The translations under genes and the position numbers were made by a program. Positions 53,405-61,644 of a stretch of 64,000 nucleotides of DNA are shown here, in pieces; position 1 is the first letter of the stretch; the number at the start of each line of letters is the position of its first letter. The DNA comes from Deltaproteobacteria bacterium (GTDB lineage: Bacteria; Desulfobacterota; Dissulfuribacteria; Dissulfuribacterales; QOAL01): NCBI GenBank assembly GCA_026995935.1, contig JALWNK010000067.1, forward strand, positions 1 to 64,000, written 5' to 3'. The notes beneath the pieces were generated by a model. That model searched no databases, was not told the DNA's origin, and worked only from the letters and a program-made list of their open reading frames with translations.

Positions 53405-55039
53405 ATGACTAAAGAATTAACACCCCAAGAGATGTTGAGGATTGACCTTACTCCCCCAAATCGGGATTGGATGGACATTCCTACTGTCATTAAGCCGGGC
53501 ATATACTGTTACCCTGCAAAGCCCGAGAAGGTTGAGGCAGTTGGTATGCCCAATCCCCACGTCTGGAGTCCACTGGATGATGATTGGGGTCTTCCTGAGG
53601 ACTGGAAGGAAACCTTCCTTGAAGGCATGAGGGAAAGGCTTAACAAGCACCGGTCCTTCAAGATTTTTATGGACATATGTGTGAGGTGCGGCGCGTGTGC
53701 AGATAAATGTCACTTTTTCCTTGGCTCTGGCGATCCTAAGAACATGCCTGTAGCAAGGGCTGAACTTATACGTTCGGTTTACAGGGGCGAGTTTACCAAG
53801 GCAGGCCAGATACTTGGAAGGCTGGCAGGCGGCAGGAAGCTCACTGAAGATGTTCTGAAGGAAATCTGGTATTACATGTTCCAGTGCACGGAGTGCCGCA
53901 GATGCTCCCTGTTCTGTCCATATGGAATCGATACCGCAGAGGTCACCATCATAGGCAGGGAGCTTATAAACCTCTTTGGTCTCAATATCAACTGGATACA
54001 GGAACCGGTTGCCAACTGCTATGAGACAGGTAACCACCTAGGACTCCTTCCACATACATTCAAGCAAAATGTGGAATTCATGTGTATGGATATTGAGGAG
54101 TTTGTGGGGATCAAGATAGAGCCGCCCTTTAACAGAAAAGGTGCTGAAATACTCTTCGTTACCCCGTCTGGTGATGTCTTTGCAGAACCTGGCATCTATA
54201 CCCTTATGGGCTACCTGATGCTTTTTGAGCACATAGGCCTTGATTATACCTGGAGCACCTATGCAAGCGAGGGCGGTAACTTTGGTTTCTTTACCTCCCT
54301 TGACATGGCACAGAGGCTAAATGCAAAGATATATGCAGAGGCCAGGCGCCTCGGGGTCAAATGGATACTTGGCGGTGAATGCGGACATATGTGGCGCGTC
54401 GTCCACCAGTACATGAACACCTTTAACGGACCGCCAGATTTTCTCGAAGAACCAGTCAACCCGCTTACCGGCACCAAGTTTGAAAATGCAAAGTCTGCAA
54501 AGATGGTTCACATATCAGAATTTACCGCAGATCTAATAAAACACGGTAAATTAAAGCTTAATCCCAAGAGAAACGACCACCTCAAGGTCACTTACCACGA
54601 CTCCTGCAATCCATCCCGTGGTATGGGAATGTTTGAAGAGCCTCGTTACGTAATCAAGAACGTATGTAATAACTTCTATGAGATGCCAGAAAATACCATT
54701 CGCGAGCAGACCTTCTGTTGCGGAAGCGGTGCAGGCCTTAACGCTGGTGAAAATATGGAATTGAGGCTTCGGGGCGGACTTCCAAGGGCAAACGCCGTAA
54801 AGTACGTGCATGAACGTTACGGTGTGAACATGCTCTCCTGTGTCTGCGCCATTGACAGGGCTGTTCTCCCAGCATCCATGGAATATTGGGTCCCAGAGGT
54901 CAACGTCTGCGGTGTCTCTGAACTGGTTGGTAACGCACTTATCATGGAAGGGGAACACGAGCGGACAACCGATCTCAGGGGAGAGGAAATACCTGGCTTT
55001 GCCAAGGCTGAAGGTGAGGAGGTAACAGAAGATGTATGA
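53405..55039 (+). CDS. dsrK: DsrK, HdrD-like iron-sulfur subunit
   Basis: 544 aa, cytoplasmic face of the membrane complex. Two ferredoxin clusters: CVRCGACADKC (Cys92-102) and CTECRRCSLFC (Cys161-171). A CCG-type site near 405-445 (SCNPSRG, and CCGSGAG) fits the special [4Fe-4S] cluster of heterodisulfide reductase HdrD. It is the expected catalytic subunit towards DsrC. The stop overlaps the dsrJ start by 8 nt. Confidence 0.95.
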   Translation: MTKELTPQEMLRIDLTPPNRDWMDIPTVIKPGIYCYPAKPEKVEAVGMPNPHVWSPLDDDWGLPEDWKETFLEGMRERLNKHRSFKIFMDICVRCGACADKCHFFLGSGDPKNMPVARAELIRSVYRGEFTKAGQILGRLAGGRKLTEDVLKEIWYYMFQCTECRRCSLFCPYGIDTAEVTIIGRELINLFGLNINWIQEPVANCYETGNHLGLLPHTFKQNVEFMCMDIEEFVGIKIEPPFNRKGAEILFVTPSGDVFAEPGIYTLMGYLMLFEHIGLDYTWSTYASEGGNFGFFTSLDMAQRLNAKIYAEARRLGVKWILGGECGHMWRVVHQYMNTFNGPPDFLEEPVNPLTGTKFENAKSAKMVHISEFTADLIKHGKLKLNPKRNDHLKVTYHDSCNPSRGMGMFEEPRYVIKNVCNNFYEMPENTIREQTFCCGSGAGLNAGENMELRLRGGLPRANAVKYVHERYGVNMLSCVCAIDRAVLPASMEYWVPEVNVCGVSELVGNALIMEGEHERTTDLRGEEIPGFAKAEGEEVTEDV

Positions 55040-55430
55040 TGCTGGAAAGGTAGTAATAGGATTAGCCATATTCGCGTGTATCTTTTTATTCCCCTTCCTA
55101 TATAACCATGGCTCCGCTGCGCCACAGCCTAAGCCGAGTCTTGATACACCGGCCATTAAGGCACTTCCCCAGAAAAAGTGTGTGGAAGATACCAAGTTCA
55201 TGATTACCACTCATATGCAGTTTCTGAATGACTGGCGCGATCAGGCATTGAGGGATGGGAACCGGTGGTACGTGAACAAGGAGGGTAAGAAGGTCTGGAT
55301 CAGCCTCCAAAATACTTGTTTGAAATGTCATTCCAACAAGAAGGAGTTTTGCGACAAGTGCCACAACTATGCAGGCGTGGATCCCTACTGTTGGGACTGT
55401 CATTATGATCCAAATGGGAGCAAGCTATGA
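55032..55430 (+). CDS. dsrJ: DsrJ, triheme periplasmic cytochrome c
   Basis: 132 aa with an uncleaved N-terminal membrane anchor (about 6-26). Three heme c sites: CLKCH (96-100), CDKCH (107-111), CWDCH (120-124). Cys50 (KKC) upstream is the candidate for the unusual Cys ligand described for one DsrJ heme. Periplasmic subunit of the complex. It overlaps dsrO by 4 nt. Confidence 0.95.
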   Translation: MYDAGKVVIGLAIFACIFLFPFLYNHGSAAPQPKPSLDTPAIKALPQKKCVEDTKFMITTHMQFLNDWRDQALRDGNRWYVNKEGKKVWISLQNTCLKCHSNKKEFCDKCHNYAGVDPYCWDCHYDPNGSKL

Positions 55431-56245
55431 GCATGGATAGAAGGAAATTTTTAAAGGCTGCTGGTCTTACCACTCTGGTGGGACTGGGAGGAAAAGGTGT
55501 ATTTGAACTTTTAAGGCCTGGCACCGTAGAGGCCGAGATGAACCATGAAGGTCATGGCAAAGAGGCGCATGGTGAGAAAGACGCGGGTTCGAAGATCCGT
55601 TGGGCCATGCTGATAGATGTCATGGCCCTCAACAAGGAGAAGATAGAGAAGATTGTCCATACATGTCACCATATCCATAACGTGCCGAACTGGGGTGATC
55701 CAAAGAACGAGATCAAGTGGATATGGGAAGACGAATATGAACACGTATTCCCGGACAGTTACAATGAGTACAACGATATCCTCAACGGTATGCCTTTCCT
55801 CCTAATGTGCAATCATTGCGACAACCCGCCTTGCGTGAGGGTCTGTCCTGTTCAGGCAACATTCCGGCGGCCAGACGGGATAGTAGCTCAGGACTACCAT
55901 CGCTGCATTGGTTGCCGTTTCTGCATGGCAGCATGCCCTTACGGTTCAAGGAGTTTCAATTGGCTAGACCCACGGGTTCATCTTGAACAGGAGATAGCAC
56001 AGGGCAGAAAGCTCAACAAACGGTTCCCGACGCGTATGAGAGGTGTGGTAGAAAAGTGCAACTTCTGTGTTGAACGTCTGGCTGAGGGCAAGCAGCCTGG
56101 CTGCGTAGAGGTTGCCCCTGATGTCATGTTCTTTGGTAATTTGGCGGATCCAAATTCCAATGTGCGCAAGATACTGAAGGAGAGAATCTCTTTAAGGCGT
56201 AAATTGGAACTAGGTACCAAACCTTCAGTTTTTTACCTGATATAG
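55427..56245 (+). CDS. dsrO: DsrO, periplasmic iron-sulfur protein
   Basis: 272 aa. Tat signal DRRKFLKAAGLTTLVGLGG at the N-terminus, then ferredoxin sites CNHCDNPPCVRVC, CIGCRFCMAAC and CNFC...C in the order of the DmsB/NrfC family. A histidine-rich spacer (about 38-50) follows the leader and is unlike the rest. It works with DsrJ and DsrP on the periplasmic side. 12 nt before dsrP. Confidence 0.94.
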   Translation: MSMDRRKFLKAAGLTTLVGLGGKGVFELLRPGTVEAEMNHEGHGKEAHGEKDAGSKIRWAMLIDVMALNKEKIEKIVHTCHHIHNVPNWGDPKNEIKWIWEDEYEHVFPDSYNEYNDILNGMPFLLMCNHCDNPPCVRVCPVQATFRRPDGIVAQDYHRCIGCRFCMAACPYGSRSFNWLDPRVHLEQEIAQGRKLNKRFPTRMRGVVEKCNFCVERLAEGKQPGCVEVAPDVMFFGNLADPNSNVRKILKERISLRRKLELGTKPSVFYLI

Positions 56246-56257
56246 TGTGAGGGCGTC

Positions 56258-57415
56258 ATGATAGAAAAGGCATTAAAGGGATCATCAGTTTATTGGGGTT
56301 GGATTATATTTCTCCTCTGTATAATCGGGGCAGGCTTCATGGCCTATCTGTATCAGTTGAAGGTAGGTCTCGGGATCACAGGTATGAGCCGTGACATATC
56401 GTGGGGTGTTTATATCGCCCAGTTCACCTACTTTGTGGGTGTCGCTGCTGGTGGAGTCATGGTGGTTATTCCGAAGTATCTGCACCATTACTCAAAGTAT
56501 GCCAAGATAGTGGTCTTTGGAGAGTTCCTTGCCATCGCGGCCGTAGTAATGTGTCTGCTCTTTATCATTGTGGACATTGGGCAGCCTATGAGAATGCTGA
56601 ACGTGCTGCTTCATCCAACTCCCCATTCCATGCTCTTTTACGATATGATAGTGCTCAACGGCTACCTGTTGTTGAATATCATCTGCGGATATAACACCCT
56701 GCTTGCAGACAAAAAGGGAGTGCCGTGTCCTGGCTGGGTCAAGCCATTCATTTATATCTCCATCCCATGGGCCATAAGTATCCACACAGTTACGGCCTTC
56801 TTGTATGCCGGTCTTCCAGGAAGGCATTTCTGGCTCACGGCCATAATGGCCCCCAGATTTCTGGCATCGGCCTTCGCTGCAGGTCCTGCCCTTCTCATAA
56901 TGATACTTCTCTTTGTAAGAAGGGTAACAAAGTTTGATCCGGGTATGGACGCAATACAGACCCTTGCCAAAACGGTCTGTTACGCCATGATCACAAATCT
57001 GTTCTTCATGGGATGTGAGTTCTTCACTGCATATTACAGTCAGATCCCGGGCCACATGCATACGCTGGATTACCTGTTTCGTGGTCTTCACGGCTATGGA
57101 GAGCTAGTGCCGTTCATGAGGGCGGCAATTGTCATCGGACTTTTTGGGGTCTTTTTGCTTCTCGTTCCGCCTATCAGGCGTAATACAAAGTGGCTGGCAG
57201 TGGCTGCAGCATCCGTATTCGTTGCTACTTGGATTGACAAGGGTGTAGGGCTGGTAATTGGCGGTTTTATACCAAACCCCTTTGAGACGATTACAGAATA
57301 TCATCCAACACTTCCAGAAATTACCATTGCCACGGCAATCTGGGGTGTGGGGGCCCTGATAGTAACGGTGCTTTATAAGGTAGCTATTTCCGTAAGAGAA
57401 CAACAGGCTGCCTAG
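56258..57415 (+). CDS. dsrP: DsrP, NrfD-like membrane subunit
   Basis: 385-aa integral membrane protein with about ten helices, of the NrfD/PsrC family that binds quinones without heme. It couples the periplasmic DsrJO module to the quinone pool. Last gene of the operon; a bidirectional hairpin terminator starts 25 nt later. Confidence 0.94.
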   Translation: MIEKALKGSSVYWGWIIFLLCIIGAGFMAYLYQLKVGLGITGMSRDISWGVYIAQFTYFVGVAAGGVMVVIPKYLHHYSKYAKIVVFGEFLAIAAVVMCLLFIIVDIGQPMRMLNVLLHPTPHSMLFYDMIVLNGYLLLNIICGYNTLLADKKGVPCPGWVKPFIYISIPWAISIHTVTAFLYAGLPGRHFWLTAIMAPRFLASAFAAGPALLIMILLFVRRVTKFDPGMDAIQTLAKTVCYAMITNLFFMGCEFFTAYYSQIPGHMHTLDYLFRGLHGYGELVPFMRAAIVIGLFGVFLLLVPPIRRNTKWLAVAAASVFVATWIDKGVGLVIGGFIPNPFETITEYHPTLPEITIATAIWGVGALIVTVLYKVAISVREQQAA

Positions 57416-57440
57416 ACAAAGAAAATAAAGTCCATTTGGT

Positions 57441-57470
57441 AGAAAAAGCGGCTCTTGGGCCGCTTTTTCT
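57441..57470. terminator. Bidirectional terminator between dsrP and the small selenoprotein gene
   Basis: AGAAAAAGCGGC (57441-57452) pairs with GCCGCTTTTTCT (57459-57470) around a 6-nt loop. It has T-rich flanks in both directions, so it ends dsrP on the plus strand. It also ends the minus-strand gene whose stop codon it overlaps. Confidence 0.85.
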
Positions 57471-57672
57471 ATTTGGTCTTTTTCTCAAGACAAGATTCCA
57501 TCAGTTTCTCCTTCATCCGTTCTATCTCCTGCTCATACTCGCTTGCTGCTAGCTCCATCCCGCAATCCTTGCAGGAGACCCTTGCATTTGCTCATCTGCC
57601 GGTTATCCTGGCCTCTCCACCGCAAAATTTGCATATTAGGCCAACGGTTTTTGCATCCTTACTCGGTGTCAT
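57469..57672 (-). CDS. Putative two-CxxC small selenoprotein
   Basis: 67 residues if the in-frame UGA at 57594-57592 is read as selenocysteine 27. CKFCGG (Cys14, 17) precedes the Sec (context ITGR-Sec-ANARVS), and CKDCGM (Cys34, 37) follows. A charged helix EYEQEIERMKEKLME and a further Cys close the chain. Read as a stop, the chain would break between the two cysteine pairs. I recall small proteins annotated as 'dual CXXC motif small (seleno)protein' in sulfate reducers, with Cys or Sec at this place; the match is from memory. A SECIS-like hairpin follows the UGA. The ATG at 57672 has only AAGGA very near, so initiation is uncertain. Convergent with dsrP. Confidence 0.7.
57570..57586 (-). 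other. SECIS-like hairpin in small selenoprotein gene
   Basis: Minus strand, starting 6 nt after the UGA: TGCA-A-GG-GTCT-CC-TGCA. Four plus two base pairs enclose the loop GTCT, with one bulged A. The apical GGTCT is the same as in the E. coli fdhF element, from memory. Its distance to UGA is somewhat shorter than usual. Confidence 0.5.
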
Positions 57673-57766
57673 GATCCTTTTTTGTGTGTTAATCTGTCCA
57701 ACGTTATGTTAATTTATTCATTTTACCACAATAAAAACTACGTATCTTGCATATTCAGGAGGAAAC

Positions 57767-58402
57767 ATGGCTCAAAATCCCATTAAAAGTGGCGATATCA
57801 AGCAGGTTATAGCCGATCTTGAAAAGGAGACAAAGGAAAATCCCAATTCCGTGGTGGCACATCACCGACTTGCCCTTGCGTACTGGCGCGCTAACAGGCT
57901 AAATGAGGCCATAACGAGTTTTCAAAAGGCTCTTGAAATAGACCCTACTTCTCACGAGGTAAGAATTAATCTGGGTACGTTGTTTTTCCAGATGGGTAGG
58001 TTGGAAGACGGCATCCGTGAGAACAAGGAGGCCCTAAGGGCACATCCTGGCTCTGCTGAGGCAATGGCCAACATCGGTTCTGCCTACATGCAGCTTGGGA
58101 AGTGGCAGGAGGCAGCAGATTATTTTGAACAGGCCCTTGAGAAGAAACCAGAAATGGTTCCTGCCCTTATTAATCTGTCCTCTGTGCTCGTGGAGCTGGA
58201 TAAACTTGAGCGTGCTGTGGAACTTGCTGAAAAGGCAGTAAGTCTGTCTCCCCGTTTTGGCCTGGCCCGTAATAATCTAGCAGTAGCTTGCTATTTCAGC
58301 GGGGATTACAACAGGGCCAAGGAAGAGATGGAAAAGGCCAAGGAACTTGGTTATCCTGTCCATCCCGATTTTGAGAAACAGGTCAACGAAAAGGCGGCAT
58401 AA
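57767..58402 (+). CDS. Tetratricopeptide repeat protein
   Basis: 211 aa made of about five TPR units (for example HHRLALAYWRANRLNEAITSFQKALEIDP and AMANIGSAYMQLGKWQEAADYFEQALEK). No signal peptide or catalytic domain, so a cytoplasmic scaffold is likely. Ribosome binding site AGGAGG. It is followed after 9 nt by a HEAT/TPR protein gene, so the two probably share a transcript within the dsr region. Partner unknown. Confidence 0.85.
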   Translation: MAQNPIKSGDIKQVIADLEKETKENPNSVVAHHRLALAYWRANRLNEAITSFQKALEIDPTSHEVRINLGTLFFQMGRLEDGIRENKEALRAHPGSAEAMANIGSAYMQLGKWQEAADYFEQALEKKPEMVPALINLSSVLVELDKLERAVELAEKAVSLSPRFGLARNNLAVACYFSGDYNRAKEEMEKAKELGYPVHPDFEKQVNEKAA

Positions 58403-58411
58403 GCGTACAAA

Positions 58412-60148
58412 ATGGCTATCAGCAAAGGCTTGATAGAACCTCTTTGTCCATTTTGTTCTCAAAGGCTTCCAAGGCCCCGCCAAATTGAGCCAAAAAGGCT
58501 TGGGGATTTTGATTTTGGAGTCTGTGAGTGTGGCGCGGTATTTGCCCACGATGTCACAGGTCACAATCTTGGCGCTGCCATGGTGGAGGCCCTGGGCTTT
58601 GCCTGTGATGATGATTGGGATCTCGCCTGGAGTCTTATGCCTGGAGAGGATTATCAGGATGCACTAATTGAGGGGTACGACTTTGAAAGGCACGCAGTTT
58701 TCCCCAAGGGCTACGACGCAGAAGGTAAAAGGATAAGGGGAGCCTTGAGCTTCATAAGACTTAAGGATGATCTGCAGGAGCTTAAAAACAGTGGAGTCCG
58801 GGCCAAGTTTGCCAGCGGTACCCATACTGAGGCACTTCAGTCGAGTCTCGACCCTGGACGAGGCTCCATCAGGGGTAAGAACAAACGTTTTTCAAAGCGT
58901 GAGGTTTCAAGACTTGTAAAAAAGGCGGACGTGGAAAGTCTAGCCAGGATGGCCCTTGAAGACAAGCTAGTATTAAGAAAGATTCAGAGGCTTCTCTACT
59001 CGGCGGATCTTGAATCGAGGTGGCAGGCGGTCTTGGTTCTTGGTCAGGTTGCAGCAGCCATCAGCCATCATGATCCAGCCACAGTGGGAGATCTTTTGAG
59101 GAGGCTGCTCTATTCTGCAAACGATTCTGCTGCGGCCAACTGGGGCGCAATAGAGACGGTAGGGGAAATTATTCGTAACCAGCCAAGTCTTTACGGCTCA
59201 TTTGTAAGACACATATTGGGGCTGGTGGGAGATGCGCCTTCGAGGCCTGCAATACTGTGGGCAATCGGAAGAATAGGAGAGTGTCACCCCAAAATAGTGC
59301 GAACGAATTCCTTCTTTGTCCTCTTTGATCTTCTGGACTCGAAAGATCCGTCAGTCCGTGGACATGCCGCCTGGGCCCTGGGTAAGATAGGGGCCAGGGA
59401 GGCAAGGAACGTCATTTCCAAGATGATGGATGATAAGGAGGAGTTTTCCCTTTTTGACGGAAAGGAATTGAAATATACAACAGTTGGAGAGACAGCCAGG
59501 GAGGCTTTAACCCTTATGAATAAAAAGGATGAAATTTCTATGAAGGAAACCAGTGAACAGGTAGGCCAGGGCTTAAAAAAGGAGCCACCCGAGATTTTAG
59601 AGGCAAGGCGAGGCTACCAGGAGGCAGAGATACTCAAAAACCGTGGTCAGTCCCTGGATGCCCTTTCCAAGTTCGAGGAGGTGCTAGCGGTATTTGATAG
59701 CGCTGGATATGACGTGGAAGTGGCAAATATTTGTGAAAAGATGGGTGATCTACATGTCATGCGAGGAAACATGAAGGCTGCCCTGGCGCCCTATCAGCGT
59801 ACCCTTGCCATTTGTGAGAAAAAAAATGATCCAATAAGCACTGTGATAATGCTTGAGAAGGTCATAGATATTTACCGTCATCTTGAGGAGTATAGCAAGA
59901 CACTGCCATACTATTTCAGGGCCCTGGAGCTTGTTGAAAACCTGAGCGATGTTAAGCGTTCAGCCCTTTTTCTTGCAGGAATAGCAGACGTCTATGAAAG
60001 GGAAGGGAAAATGGCCGAGGCCCTGGACGCTTACAAACTGGCCGAAAGGCTTTTTCGAGGCATGGGAGCGCGGGAACGTGCAGATATCTTGAAAGAAGGG
60101 ATAGCCATTCTTGAGGAAAGATTGAGGGCAGAATCCCAGGCTACTTAA
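58412..60148 (+). CDS. Zinc-ribbon, HEAT and TPR repeat protein
   Basis: 578 aa. Cys12, Cys15, Cys38 and Cys40 at the N-terminus form a probable metal site. Residues about 175-370 are HEAT-like helical repeats (ESRWQAVLVLGQVA, RPAILWAIGRIG, VRGHAAWALGKIGA). Residues about 390-570 are TPR (YQEAEILKNRGQSLDALSKFEEVL and following). The N-terminal half resembles proteins of sulfate reducers that I recall as 'DVU0298 family'; unverified. Its place between dsrMKJOP and dsrAB suggests a link to sulfite reduction, perhaps assembly. The stop overlaps the convergent gene by 8 nt. Confidence 0.75.
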   Translation: MAISKGLIEPLCPFCSQRLPRPRQIEPKRLGDFDFGVCECGAVFAHDVTGHNLGAAMVEALGFACDDDWDLAWSLMPGEDYQDALIEGYDFERHAVFPKGYDAEGKRIRGALSFIRLKDDLQELKNSGVRAKFASGTHTEALQSSLDPGRGSIRGKNKRFSKREVSRLVKKADVESLARMALEDKLVLRKIQRLLYSADLESRWQAVLVLGQVAAAISHHDPATVGDLLRRLLYSANDSAAANWGAIETVGEIIRNQPSLYGSFVRHILGLVGDAPSRPAILWAIGRIGECHPKIVRTNSFFVLFDLLDSKDPSVRGHAAWALGKIGAREARNVISKMMDDKEEFSLFDGKELKYTTVGETAREALTLMNKKDEISMKETSEQVGQGLKKEPPEILEARRGYQEAEILKNRGQSLDALSKFEEVLAVFDSAGYDVEVANICEKMGDLHVMRGNMKAALAPYQRTLAICEKKNDPISTVIMLEKVIDIYRHLEEYSKTLPYYFRALELVENLSDVKRSALFLAGIADVYEREGKMAEALDAYKLAERLFRGMGARERADILKEGIAILEERLRAESQAT

Positions 60149-60683
60149 TGTCTCCAAGAAGGATGGCAGAGATTGGCCATCTTTTTTGCGCTAGCCGTGG
60201 CTCAACCTCCTTGCCGATTTTCAGGAGTTGCTCTTGTATTACGTTCAGCCTTATGGTGGGATAGCTCTTGCCTGGCAAGAATCCGGAAAACGAACACACG
60301 TGCCCTTTACCGTTTATTTCTGTTGGGACACCATAGGTCCTGCAGTTGACTGGCCTGACCTCGTACAAAAGGCACTCTTCATCCTCGCTTAAGAGGGGGC
60401 ATGGTATCCTTACCGTCGATATGTTTTCTGGTGCCTTCTCAACCGTCTCTTCCCAAAGTCTCTGTGCTGCCTTTGCCCTTTTCAGTATCTGCTTCCTGGT
60501 CTTGCGCCCCAATATCAGAAAGCTTTTCTTAAGGAGACGGGCCTCGGCGAATGATATGTCAAAGGCGGCATTGCAGCAGTCAGAACATCCCTTCCTGCAC
60601 TTGAAGGCGTTGGGAAATTGAGAAGATACTGTATTGACCGCATTGTCTATCTGCTTAAAAAGTTGCCGTAGTTGCTTTTCCAT
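60141..60683 (-). CDS. YkgJ-type cysteine cluster protein
   Basis: 180 aa. CRKGCSDCC (Cys29-37) near the N-terminus and C...CLLYEVRPVNCRTYG near 100-118 are the marks of the YkgJ/CxxCxxCC family, which probably holds a metal or Fe-S cluster. Function unknown in general. A second, divergent member starts 38 nt away. A few members take part in protein modification, which is only an analogy. Confidence 0.8.
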   Translation of the reverse strand: MEKQLRQLFKQIDNAVNTVSSQFPNAFKCRKGCSDCCNAAFDISFAEARLLKKSFLILGRKTRKQILKRAKAAQRLWEETVEKAPENISTVRIPCPLLSEDEECLLYEVRPVNCRTYGVPTEINGKGHVCSFSGFLPGKSYPTIRLNVIQEQLLKIGKEVEPRLAQKRWPISAILLGDIK

Positions 60684-60720
60684 GGTTTAAGATTTCGAAA
60701 ATTGTGAATTTTTGGCCCAC

Positions 60721-61377
60721 ATGCACCATAATGTAACCCAGAAAGAATGCAAGAGGTGTGGAAAATGCTGCATTGCCGGAGGCCCCGCCCTTCATATTGA
60801 AGACAGGGGGCTCGTTGTTGCTGGGAGACTCAGGCCATCAGACCTGGTTACTCTCAGAAGGGGTGAGCCCGCTTACGACCCGGTGAATAGGAGGGTTGTT
60901 TTCTTGGAAGAGGAAATGATCAAACTGAGGGGGCATGGGAAGATAGGGGCATGTATTTTTTATGACGCGAATGGAAATTCCTGTGCCATTTATCAGTGGC
61001 GTCCCCTGGAATGCCGAGTCCTTAAATGCTGGGACACGTCTGACCTTGAAGGTGTTTACATGAGAAACCTTCTCAAAAGAAACCATCTCATACCGGAAGG
61101 CTCAACCCTTGCCAGGCTTATTAAAAAATATGAAGAGGTACTCTGCATAAAACATTTTGCTTCAACCCTGGTGGATTGCTCTAAGGGCGGAGGTCATGTG
61201 GCAACCAAGTTGCAGGGGCATATAGATCGTGACTTTGCCTTCCGCAGGGCCGTGATCAAGGATTTTTCCGTTCCAGAGGAATATCTTGATTTCTTTTTTG
61301 GGAGGCCACTAAGAGATATAATTGTTCCAATGATTGATGATTCTGGAAAATTGGATCACAGGAATGAAAATGAATGA
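60721..61377 (+). CDS. YkgJ-type cysteine cluster protein
   Basis: 218 aa from ATG 60721; a TTG at 60712 is an alternative and neither has a good ribosome binding site. CKRCGKCC at the N-terminus and C..YDANGNSCAIYQWRPLECRVLKCW near 85-110 match the same family as the divergent neighbour. The C-terminal half carries a further cysteine and several histidines. Possible metal-cluster protein preceding dsrAB by 270 nt; function unknown. Confidence 0.8.
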   Translation: MHHNVTQKECKRCGKCCIAGGPALHIEDRGLVVAGRLRPSDLVTLRRGEPAYDPVNRRVVFLEEEMIKLRGHGKIGACIFYDANGNSCAIYQWRPLECRVLKCWDTSDLEGVYMRNLLKRNHLIPEGSTLARLIKKYEEVLCIKHFASTLVDCSKGGGHVATKLQGHIDRDFAFRRAVIKDFSVPEEYLDFFFGRPLRDIIVPMIDDSGKLDHRNENE

Positions 61378-61505
61378 AAATTCATTTTGTTCTTTTATTC
61401 ACTGAAGGTGAGATTTTTTGATAACATCCTGAAATAGCAAACTTTTCTCTAAAGTGAATAATTTCTTTTTCAAGTCTAACTGCTTGTTTTTACGTCAATT
61501 GGGGC

Positions 61506-61535
61506 TTGACAAGGAATGTATAACAATATTATAAA
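61506..61535 (+). promoter_or_regulatory. dsrAB promoter
   Basis: TTGACA (61506-61511), 18-nt spacer, TATAAA (61530-61535); TTATAA with a 17-nt spacer is also possible. A strong sigma-70 form, fitting a highly expressed enzyme. The leader is about 100 nt. Confidence 0.7.
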
Positions 61536-61563
61536 AGTTTTCACGCACTAGAAGATTCCGCCG

Positions 61564-61588
61564 AATGAGCCCTCATTTTTTTAGAGGG
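61564..61588 (+). promoter_or_regulatory. Competing hairpins in the dsrAB leader
   Basis: AATGA (61564-61568) can pair with TCATT (61573-61577) and is followed by a T-run, like a weak terminator. CCCTC (61570-61574) can instead pair with GAGGG (61584-61588). The two structures exclude each other. Confidence 0.3.
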
Positions 61589-61644
61589 TAATCAGGCAGA
61601 AGGCATAGAGCAGTTTGAAAAAATACCTAAGGAGGGAGATTTAA

